Part shown: piece by piece, positions 58,206-64,000 of the stretch
Numbering within the stretch: position 1 is the stretch's first letter
How the letters are laid out: each line of letters begins with the position of its first letter
Source: Streptococcus sp. 596553
Lineage (GTDB): Bacteria; Bacillota; Bacilli; Lactobacillales; Streptococcaceae
DNA length: 64,000 bases
Reading direction: 5' to 3'
Assembly (NCBI RefSeq): GCF_900411395.1
Contig: NZ_OXCQ01000006.1
Span: forward strand, 53,794 to 117,793
Notes under the pieces: generated by a model
Database searches by the model: none
The model's input: the letters and a program-made list of their open reading frames with translations, nothing else
What the model was told of the DNA's origin: nothing
Translations under genes and position numbers: made by a program

Positions 58206-58337
58206 AATTGAAAACAGGAAAACTCACCTCCTTTCGATTCGTCTAGCCTTTTCGTGAGGCAATGAGGGGGCGGAGAGACGCGCTCGTCAACAGAAGTATC
58301 TCATTGGAAATGTTGCTCACTTTTTAGTGAGCTTTTT
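58206..58337 (+). ncRNA. Putative type III antitoxin RNA (TenpI-like)
   Basis: About 130 bases between a strong promoter and a perfect terminator hairpin (GCTCAC / GTGAGC, 58315-58332, then five T) immediately upstream of the toxin gene, the standard type III layout in which read-through yields toxin mRNA. It can form CTCAC / GTGAG, CAATGAG (58260-58266) with CTCATTG (58300-58306), and GACG / CGTC inside that. I see no clear tandem repeats, which most known antitoxins of this type have. Confidence 0.55.
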
Positions 58338-58352
58338 ATCTAGGGAATAGAA

Positions 58353-58868
58353 ATGAAAAGCAAAAAGTTAAAATTAGGTCAAATTGATTTAAAAATGTGC
58401 AAGGATTACGACCTTATTCAAGCGATGGACTATGACTTTAAGACGAAGGAAGTAATGAATAAAGGAAGGGGATTTGCGGTAACTGTTGTCAAAATACAGG
58501 GGCTAACTTTCTTGATTCCATTTAGAAGTTACATTCCTAAAAAGTATCAATTGAAGTATAAGCTTAGAAATTCAGCAAAAGAAGGATATGTTGAAGGATT
58601 AGATATTGGTAAAACATTGATTTTAGAAGATAAAAGTTATTTACTAAATACCACTTTTCGCCTTCGGAAAGTCGAAGATTATTATAAAGTAATGGATAAT
58701 GATAAAGCTATAATCAATAAGTTAGTGAAAGCTATTATAGACTATAACCGTGCTTTAGAAATGAACGATAGAAACAAACTTGAAGATCCTAAACGCTTTA
58801 AATTCTCAACATTCCAGAATTATTCTACTAGATTAAGAGTCATAACAGAAAAAGACTATTTAGAATAG
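58353..58868 (+). CDS. Type III toxin, TenpN/ToxN-like endoribonuclease
   Basis: A 171-residue protein with the family pattern: KGRGFAVTVVKIQGLTFLIPFRSYIPKKYQLKY (about residues 37-70), where the hydrophobic strand followed by the IPxRS turn corresponds to the active-site APLTS region of ToxN, then GLDIGKTLILEDKSYLL and a C-terminal KFSTFQNYSTRL helix seen in TenpN-like proteins. Such toxins cut RNA and are inhibited by the RNA encoded just upstream; several block phage. AGGGA precedes the ATG. The assignment is by motif and locus layout; overall similarity was not computed. Confidence 0.7.
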   Translation: MKSKKLKLGQIDLKMCKDYDLIQAMDYDFKTKEVMNKGRGFAVTVVKIQGLTFLIPFRSYIPKKYQLKYKLRNSAKEGYVEGLDIGKTLILEDKSYLLNTTFRLRKVEDYYKVMDNDKAIINKLVKAIIDYNRALEMNDRNKLEDPKRFKFSTFQNYSTRLRVITEKDYLE

Positions 58869-58878
58869 ATAATGTTTC

Positions 58879-58903
58879 CGCAGGCTTAGGCTTGTGTTTT
58901 TTT
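58879..58903 (+). terminator. Terminator after the type III toxin
   Basis: CGCAGGC-TTAG-GCTTGTG and seven T: near-identical to 58144-58168. Confidence 0.75.
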
Positions 58904-59010
58904 ATAGTAGATTGAAATAAGATTTGAACAAATTGATTAGGAAAGTCAAATTAATTTCTAGCAATGTTTTAGTAGTCGAAGTGTACTGTTCTAGTTCCAA
59001 TTCACTCTAT
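58903..59010. repeat. RUP-like repeat
   Basis: About 108 bases beginning TATAGTAGATTGAAATAAGA, with internal GTCAAATTAATTTCTAGCAA and AAGTGTACTGTTCTAGTT, the organisation of the pneumococcal RUP element. The right end (TTCACTCTAT) is a worn inverted copy of the left end. Confidence 0.65.
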
Positions 59011-59152
59011 TCTTCAAAAAAGCCCGATTTTATGGGGTTTTAATTCTGATAAAATCCGATAATTTCGGCATGATAAGGTGAGGTAGTTATTGTCTTAATG
59101 CTCAGTTACATTCTGGAAATCGCTAGAATTTTTTCAAAAAACCCCGTAATAG

Positions 59153-59181
59153 TTGAATTATCTAAGCTTTAACAGTATAAT
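59153..59181 (+). promoter_or_regulatory. Promoter of the toxin-antitoxin-chaperone operon
   Basis: TTGAAT (59153-59158), 17 bases, TATAAT (59176-59181); leader of about 20 bases to the ATG at 59210. Confidence 0.75.
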
Positions 59182-59209
59182 TAAGCTAGTAGCTTCATCA
59201 GGAGGTTCT

Positions 59210-59797
59210 ATGCTACAATATAGTGGGTGGCACGGCACCACCAATAAAATAAAAGAAAAGATTCTATCTGCTGGGTTTTCTTATGAGAAATATAAACCTG
59301 GTATTCATAAACAGAGACATCCGAACGACTTGGGTAATGGTATTTACTTTTTTCTACCTTTTGACAAAGATACTGGTAAAACGATTGCTTCTGCTTATGT
59401 CGCAAAGTATAAGTCATTTGAACTAAGCAAACCTGGGGTTAGGCCTGAGTTAATTCATGCTGAAATCACCCTAAAATCTATAGATAAGATTTTTATTTTA
59501 GATAACCCAAAAAACCAAAGGTTATTAGAGGAATATCGACAAGCGGCATCTATTCAAATTGAACGTGAGATTGCAGGTATTTCAGGTAGCGGAGCCAAAA
59601 ATAGAGCTACTCTTCTTAACCAAAATCAAGGATTAATTATTGAGCTGTTGCTTGATTTAGCGTCTCAGCATGGGAAGAATTATGAAGCAGTGCAGTCCAA
59701 AACATATACTGCTATTCCATCTTTACCAGTAATTGACGGAAAGAATGGAGAGGAAATTTGTATCCGTGATTTAAATTGTATTACAAACATTTTATAA
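59210..59797 (+). CDS. PARP-like ADP-ribosyltransferase, CmdT-like toxin
   Basis: A 195-residue protein starting MLQYSGWHGTTNKIKEKIL. It shows an H-Y-E ADP-ribosyltransferase pattern: WHGT at residues 7-10 (NAD-binding His), GNGIYFFLPF at about 43-52 (the GxGIYF turn of PARP-like folds), and EEICIRDLNCI near the C-terminus with the candidate catalytic Glu. The fold and position as first gene before a small protein and a SecB chaperone match CmdT, a toxin that ADP-ribosylates mRNA during phage infection. ATG 59210 follows AGGAGG (59200-59205); an ATG-like start at 59153 lies on the -35 box and is rejected. Target is inferred. Confidence 0.7.
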   Translation: MLQYSGWHGTTNKIKEKILSAGFSYEKYKPGIHKQRHPNDLGNGIYFFLPFDKDTGKTIASAYVAKYKSFELSKPGVRPELIHAEITLKSIDKIFILDNPKNQRLLEEYRQAASIQIEREIAGISGSGAKNRATLLNQNQGLIIELLLDLASQHGKNYEAVQSKTYTAIPSLPVIDGKNGEEICIRDLNCITNIL

Positions 59798-59811
59798 ATA
59801 AGGAGGCTTTT

Positions 59812-60156
59812 ATGAGTTTATTGTCAAACTTTTTAGGAACTGAAGAATTTTCTTTGATGGATTCTCCAATGTTCCAAGAATTAGTTGAAAATATTAAGGC
59901 CAACAAAATTTATTCAGTAAACAATGAATTTGATTATGATTTGAATATATCAGGAAGTCTTAAAAAATATAAAGATGAAATCCATTTTACTTCTCAATTA
60001 AATAATCAAAAAGAGTTTTATGATTTGAATTCTGTAACTAAAGTAAATGCAATGCCTGAATATAATATAAAGAACAAGAAGTCATGTTTTTCATATTTAC
60101 CAATAGATTCTGAAAACTTAATTACAACAAAAGAAAATAGTGAGGTGGCAGCTTAA
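59812..60156 (+). CDS. Small acidic protein, putative antitoxin (CmdA position)
   Basis: A 114-residue protein (MSLLSNFLGTEEFSLMDSPM ... SEVAA) with AGGAGG at 59801-59806, 14 bases after the toxin stop. I recognise no domain. It starts with an amphipathic helix and has alternating strand-like segments and an apparently disordered C-terminal tail (ITTKENSEVAA). In toxin-antitoxin-chaperone systems the antitoxin carries a C-terminal chaperone addiction segment that is unfolded until bound by the SecB-like partner, and this tail could be one. Its stop overlaps the chaperone start (TAATG). Role is inferred from position only. Confidence 0.6.
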   Translation: MSLLSNFLGTEEFSLMDSPMFQELVENIKANKIYSVNNEFDYDLNISGSLKKYKDEIHFTSQLNNQKEFYDLNSVTKVNAMPEYNIKNKKSCFSYLPIDSENLITTKENSEVAA

Positions 60157-60590
60157 TGTCCTCTTTACAATTTAAAGATTATTTTTTAAATGAAGTATCA
60201 TACCGAAGAAATCCTAGTTTTGACCAAACAAATAGTACTATTAATTTACATCCTGAATTGTCTGCACAGATTTTAATAAGAAAATCTGAAAACCTTGCTT
60301 ATGTTAACTTGATAACAAAGCAAGGAAATATAGATTCAGATGATTCTGCTTTTGAGCTTATTGTAGATATTGTTGGAGAATTTTCATTTATATATGATGA
60401 GACAGAATTTGATATTGATTTTGAAACTTTTCTTAAAGAGAATGGCTTAGCAATTCTTTGGTCCTATATTCGGCCTATCGTATCTGATATGATTACTCGG
60501 GGTAATGAGTTCCCCAACTTCATATTGCCTGTCGTTAACATTAAAAAAATGCTTGAAGACAAAGATTCTATCAAGTTAACATACGAATAA
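60156..60590 (+). CDS. SecB-family chaperone (CmdC-like)
   Basis: A 144-residue protein of SecB size and pattern: LQFKDYFLNEVSYRRN at the start (the SecB FxxYxVxxxxxER strand), FELIVDIVGEFSF in the middle, and the signature NGLAILWSYIRPIVSDMITRGNEFPNFILPVVNI, which matches the SecB helix GPAILFPYIRExxSDLxxRGxFPxxxLPPVNF. Streptococci have no general SecB, so a SecB next to a toxin pair points to a dedicated TAC chaperone. GTGAGGTGG lies upstream; TAATG coupling to the antitoxin ensures matched synthesis. The family assignment is strong by motif. Confidence 0.82.
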   Translation: MSSLQFKDYFLNEVSYRRNPSFDQTNSTINLHPELSAQILIRKSENLAYVNLITKQGNIDSDDSAFELIVDIVGEFSFIYDETEFDIDFETFLKENGLAILWSYIRPIVSDMITRGNEFPNFILPVVNIKKMLEDKDSIKLTYE

Positions 60591-60762
60591 AAACAGTGTA
60601 TGTATTTTTCAAAGCTCCAATGAAATGCTTTCACATTTAAAAGGTATTCGGAGAACTATAAATCAAAATTGTGATAAAAATAAATAGGATCAAAGAGTTT
60701 TGTATGATAGTAGTTTCAATTTAAACTCTACCTTCTTCGAGACTCAGCTATCAATGAAAATC

Positions 60763-60802
60763 ACCAGAAGGGCAGTATTTTAAGGCTCTTCTGGTGGTTT
60801 TT
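60763..60802 (+). terminator. Terminator of the islet operon
   Basis: ACCAGAAG pairs with CTTCTGGT and runs into five T, about 170 bases after the chaperone stop. The stretch 60591-60762 holds nothing else I can support. Confidence 0.75.
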
Positions 60803-60845
60803 GAATTGTTTGGTTAGTGTGAGATATGAATAATTTGGGGTTTAA

Positions 60846-60958
60846 TATTCTTCGAAAATCTCTTCAAACCACGTCAGCTTCCATCTGCAACCTCAAAACA
60901 GTGTTTTGAGTAACCTGCGGCTAGCTTCTTAGTTTGCTCTTTGATTTTCATTGAGTAT
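60846..60958 (+). repeat. BOX-type repeat (boxA-boxC form)
   Basis: TATTCTTCGAAAATCTCTTC to TTTGATTTTCATTGAGTA; inverse of the copy at 57787, so the defence islet also lies between BOX repeats in opposite orientation. Confidence 0.75.
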
Positions 60959-60967
60959 AAAAACAAG

Positions 60968-61004
60968 AACACCTTGCCTGGCGCAGGGTGTTTCGCGTGA
61001 AACA
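60968..61004. promoter_or_regulatory. Hairpin with parS-like palindrome, copy 2
   Basis: AACACC / GGTGTT hairpin (60968-60992) overlapping TGTTTCGCGTGAAACA (60989-61004), identical in the 16-base palindrome to copy 1 at 57088. About 40 bases around it differ at only a few positions. Confidence 0.72.
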
Positions 61005-61049
61005 GAAGAATTGGATAAGATGCATCATATCAAGCTTAGGTAATAACAT

Positions 61050-61078
61050 TTGATTTATAAAATAAAAAAGAGTATAAT
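61050..61078 (+). promoter_or_regulatory. Promoter of the second surface protein gene
   Basis: TTGATT (61050-61055), 17 bases, TATAAT (61073-61078). Confidence 0.75.
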
Positions 61079-61083
61079 AAATT

Positions 61084-61128
61084 AAGCCAATCTAAAATAT
61101 GCATAAATATTTTAGGGGGGGGCTTTTT
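61084..61128 (+). promoter_or_regulatory. Leader hairpin with 8-G tract
   Basis: CTAAAATAT pairs with ATATTTTAG, enclosed by AAGCC with GGCTT and followed by five T: an attenuator-like hairpin in the leader. It contains eight consecutive G (61115-61122), a tract able to slip in replication. Confidence 0.6.
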
Positions 61129-61152
61129 ATTTGTCCTTCCATTATATATTAA

Positions 61153-61166
61153 CCGATAATTATCGG
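61153..61166. promoter_or_regulatory. Perfect palindrome before the surface protein ribosome site
   Basis: CCGATAATTATCGG is a perfect 14-base palindrome two bases before AAAGGAG. It could be an operator or a small RNA stem. No regulator is recognised. Confidence 0.45.
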
Positions 61167-61185
61167 AAAAGGAGCAAAATGATAT

Positions 61186-64000
61186 ATGTTTTATAAAGGT
61201 AATGAAGATAGAGAAAAGCGCTTGCGGTTTTCGATTCGTAAGGTTAGTTTTGGTGCTGCTAGTGTTGCAGTAGCAGCCTTGTTCATGTTTCCAGGAAATG
61301 GGACAGTGTCTGCCACAGAGCAAGGTGTAACCCCAACTAATGAGGGAAGACAAGGCTCACCACTGAAAGACCCAGATGTCCAGAATGGAACCTACGGGGC
61401 GACTCCAGTAGTCAGTCAGTTGGATGGAAATTCTGGTAGCAGTGAGACTACTGCTCCGGAAGGTCAAGAAGAAACAACTACTCCAACACCTGCTGACTCA
61501 AGCTCAACATCAGTGGAGTCAGCTACTGCTTCAGCAACAGAAGAAGTAGAAGAAAAGGCTACATCTGACTTGGATAAAAAACAGCTGGAAGATTACGTAG
61601 CAGAAATTGATGCTAAATTAGCCTCAGGTAGCTATGCGACTAAGACAGATGAAAGTGTCGCAACCCTTAAAGAACATTTAGAATTAGCAAAACTTGCCCT
61701 AACAACAGCCAAAAGTCAAGACGAGTTGACGAAAGCCTATAGAAGACTCTTTATGACAGCGAGCAGCGGTTTACGTAGTAAGCCTAAAGCGCAAGTGGAA
61801 AGTCCTAAACTAGATACCACAGAAGGAAAAGCGACTGTCGGTAAGAAAGCCAGCAATACTGAGAAAGCTACAGGAACCAACTCTATCGCAAACTCAGGAA
61901 AACATGATTCACGTAATGGACAAGCCCTAGATAGAAACAATCCATTCCGAACAGATGGGACAACAACGGATACTGATCCATCAGCAAACCAGACTTACAC
62001 AGCACCTGCAGAGAATGCGGATTTAAAAACGTTAGCAGATAAGTTAAAAGCATTGCCTGAAGTTATTGAGAATAATAAAAAAATTCAAAATATGGATGCA
62101 TTAGGGGATGGAAAAAATATTGCAAAGGGTAGTGTTGCTGAAATTAAAGAATTTGGTGGATGGAAAGCAGTAGGTGAAAATGGGAAATTTGCGATTGCTA
62201 GAAAAACTGAAGCTGGAGTTTTCCCAGCATATACAGTAAATATTACTAGAACTAATCAGGTTTGGGTTAGGGAGCAATCGTTTGATAGACGTAGTGAATA
62301 TATTTTATTACTATCAAAATTAGTTACTAAACAGAATAGAGACGAACCAGTCTATGATGATAAACCCTATTTAGAAAATAATGAACCCGGTGCACAAACA
62401 GCGAGAGCAGCTAAGTGGTTTGATGGAATTGAAAAAACTTTTAAAGCATATGCTTCGAATGAAGGAACAAAAGTAACAGTGAACTTTAAAACGGGTTATA
62501 CTGGTGATAATAATGGATCAAAAGCTAAATATAAAGTAGAAGTGTTCAGTATTGAAAATGGCAATGAACAGTTAATTTATACGGCAGTAGTCTCACCAGA
62601 AAAAAACGTGAATAGTCCTGAAATGAAAGTAGTTGCTGCAAGAGATGGAAATGCAAAAAATCAGACTTTTAGTGCTAATAGTCTTTCAAAAGAACAGATA
62701 GAAGAAAAATTAGCTTTAACTGAAAATAGACCGAATGCAACAGGAGGGACATTTACAAGTAGAGAAATTAATTTACCAAAGGGAGTAACTTCATATAAGG
62801 TGAGAATTAGTTTGGAAAACAAACATCAAGCTGGTATGAGTTATAATTCATCTTATTTACAGTACTCTTTACCTATTACTGGATTGGACTTCAATGTAAA
62901 TCAAGATACAAGTATAGTTGCGAAGAACCTCTTACAAAGAATTTATGATAAATTACTTGAAACGGAAACGACTGATAAGGCAGGGAAAACGGACGATACT
63001 ATCAATGCATATACAGCTGAACTTGAAAAAGTACGTAATCTTCTTACTGGACAGTTAAAAACAACAGCAGACTATAAAAAGGCGTTTTCAACGCTTTTAG
63101 CAAAACAAGAAGCTTTAGTACCTGCGGCAACAAATGAAGAAAAGACTAATCTATCTGCGCAAGTTGAAGGGTTAAAAAAGGTATCAACAGAAAATAAAAC
63201 TCCTAAAAGTATTGAAAAATATGAAGATGAGTTTAGAAAATATGAGAGGCAAATTGAAGATTTAAAAAATGAAGTTAAGACTATCCTAGATAAACAAGGT
63301 AATGCAAGTAAAGAAGAAGTATCTAATGTACTAACCAAAGTGACAGCAGTAAAAGAAAAAATAGATACAGCTGCTGGATTGTTAGTTGATAAAGGAAACA
63401 AGACAGAGTTAAGACAAGTAGTAGGTCAAGAAGCTGACGTTAAAGGAAACTTTAAATACTATAACGCAGACAAAACAAAGAGGGATGCGTATGATGAAGC
63501 GATAAAAAGTGGACAAACAGTAATAGCTGATGCTAATGCGGATCAAACCAAAGTAGATGCAGCAAAACAAGCTATAGAAGATGCCAAAGGCAAATTAGAT
63601 GGAGCAGAGACCCAGAAAGAGGCTCTAACAACAGCAACATCTACAGATGCGGAAAGCACAAAAGCTAATGATGCGAAGTACTACAACGGAAGTGCAGAGA
63701 AGAAAGCAGCCTATGATCAAGCAGTATCAGATGGTAAGAAAATCTTAGAAAAAGCTAACGCAACGCAAGCGGAAGTAGATGCAGCAAAACAAGCTATAGA
63801 AGATGCCAAAGGCAAATTAGATGGAGCAGAGACCCAGAAAGAGGCTCTAACAACAGCAACATCTACAGATGCGGAAAGCACAAAAGCTAATGATGCGAAG
63901 TACTACAACGGAAGTGCAGAGAAGAAAGCCGCCTATGATAAAGCCGTAGAAGATGGTAAGAGAGTCTTAGGTAAAGCTAACGCAACGCAAGCGGAAGTAG
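61186..64000 (+). CDS. YSIRK surface protein with FIVAR-like repeats, 5' part
   Basis: The frame is open from ATG 61186 to the window end (at least 938 residues). The N-terminus MFYKGNEDREKRLRFSIRKV continues SFGAASVAVAALFMFPGNG, a YSIRK-G/S signal. A helical module (LDKKQLEDYVAEIDAKLASG, about 130-220) is paralogous to the one in the giant protein at 36397, including the TVGKKASNTEK motif. A unique domain follows (about 275-600; FKTGYTGDNNGSKAKYKVEV), then helical segments and 74-residue FIVAR-like repeats (ATQAEVDAAKQAIEDAKGKL). A C-terminal LPXTG is expected beyond the window. AAGGAG lies 12 bases before the ATG. Confidence 0.88.
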   Translation, partial: MFYKGNEDREKRLRFSIRKVSFGAASVAVAALFMFPGNGTVSATEQGVTPTNEGRQGSPLKDPDVQNGTYGATPVVSQLDGNSGSSETTAPEGQEETTTPTPADSSSTSVESATASATEEVEEKATSDLDKKQLEDYVAEIDAKLASGSYATKTDESVATLKEHLELAKLALTTAKSQDELTKAYRRLFMTASSGLRSKPKAQVESPKLDTTEGKATVGKKASNTEKATGTNSIANSGKHDSRNGQALDRNNPFRTDGTTTDTDPSANQTYTAPAENADLKTLADKLKALPEVIENNKKIQNMDALGDGKNIAKGSVAEIKEFGGWKAVGENGKFAIARKTEAGVFPAYTVNITRTNQVWVREQSFDRRSEYILLLSKLVTKQNRDEPVYDDKPYLENNEPGAQTARAAKWFDGIEKTFKAYASNEGTKVTVNFKTGYTGDNNGSKAKYKVEVFSIENGNEQLIYTAVVSPEKNVNSPEMKVVAARDGNAKNQTFSANSLSKEQIEEKLALTENRPNATGGTFTSREINLPKGVTSYKVRISLENKHQAGMSYNSSYLQYSLPITGLDFNVNQDTSIVAKNLLQRIYDKLLETETTDKAGKTDDTINAYTAELEKVRNLLTGQLKTTADYKKAFSTLLAKQEALVPAATNEEKTNLSAQVEGLKKVSTENKTPKSIEKYEDEFRKYERQIEDLKNEVKTILDKQGNASKEEVSNVLTKVTAVKEKIDTAAGLLVDKGNKTELRQVVGQEADVKGNFKYYNADKTKRDAYDEAIKSGQTVIADANADQTKVDAAKQAIEDAKGKLDGAETQKEALTTATSTDAESTKANDAKYYNGSAEKKAAYDQAVSDGKKILEKANATQAEVDAAKQAIEDAKGKLDGAETQKEALTTATSTDAESTKANDAKYYNGSAEKKAAYDKAVEDGKRVLGKANATQAEV
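63553..63940 (+). repeat. 222-base tandem repeats in the second surface protein
   Basis: The block starting GTAGATGCAGCAAAACAAGC at 63553 recurs at 63775, a period of 222 bases (74 residues). About 150 bases are identical in sequence, including synonymous positions, so the copies are recent duplicates; more copies probably follow beyond the window. Confidence 0.85.

Noticed and set aside
59153..59209. Upstream start for the ADP-ribosyltransferase gene
   Set aside because: It overlaps the -35 box; ATG 59210 has AGGAGG at correct spacing.
61153..61166. AdcR zinc operator
   Set aside because: The palindrome does not fit the TTAAC-GTTAA pattern of AdcR sites.

Overview
The window is chromosome from the Streptococcus pneumoniae / S. 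mitis / S. pseudopneumoniae group. Evidence is the low G+C content, the adcB-adcA zinc uptake genes, a pneumococcal-type fucose operon, the GH29/GH92/GH125/GH38/ROK/GH20 N-glycan cluster, YSIRK/LPXTG surface proteins, four BOX-family repeats, one RUP-like repeat and TTGAAA-17-TATAAT type promoters. Species cannot be fixed from this window alone.

Layout. (1) 1-1980: the end of adcB and an adcA gene carrying a one-base insertion in a T run inside its signal peptide. (2) 1981-3700: no long gene, but three tandem Fst-type type I toxin genes on the minus strand, each with an antisense antitoxin RNA on the plus strand, plus one orphan antitoxin unit and a candidate small RNA. (3) 3854-21663: fucose regulator and a blood-group-glycan utilisation operon: kinase, sugar ABC transporter, GH29, two GH36 enzymes, secreted GH98 with two CBM51-like domains, then fucA, fucI and separately promoted fucO behind a near-perfect Rex operator. 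The secreted GH98 would release oligosaccharide, the ABC transporter would import it, the intracellular GH36 and GH29 enzymes would trim Gal and Fuc, and FucI-FcsK-FucA-FucO would turn fucose into DHAP and propanediol. (4) 21795-27896: an SPFH protein and a large M26 zinc metalloprotease. (5) 28072-33614: cre-controlled GH2 and GH29 enzymes. (6) 33715-35738: an Rpn nuclease gene followed by three tandem copies of its 3' end, each keeping an internal ribosome binding site and ATG. (7) 36397-47721: an 11.3 kb gene for a 3774-residue LPNTG surface protein with about 28 repeats. (8) 47835-57059: GH92 (minus) divergent from GH125-GH38-ROK-GH20 (plus), an N-glycan degradation set.

(9) 57060-61005 is a small accessory islet lying between two copies of a hairpin plus parS-like palindrome. 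It holds a broken pRiA4b-ORF3-like gene, a type III toxin-antitoxin locus of TenpIN type (promoter, structured RNA, terminator, toxin) and, most notably, a three-gene operon encoding a PARP-like ADP-ribosyltransferase, a small acidic protein and a SecB-family chaperone. Gram-positive bacteria normally lack SecB, and this gene order is that of CmdTAC toxin-antitoxin-chaperone phage defence. (10) 61186-64000: the start of a second YSIRK surface protein with near-identical repeats, cut off by the window end and preceded by an 8-G tract in its leader.

The strongest candidates for something new are the CmdTAC-like operon, the Rpn array with free-standing RpnS-like copies, and the bracketing of the defence islet by duplicated parS-like sites. 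All family assignments come from reading the translated sequence; no database search was run.
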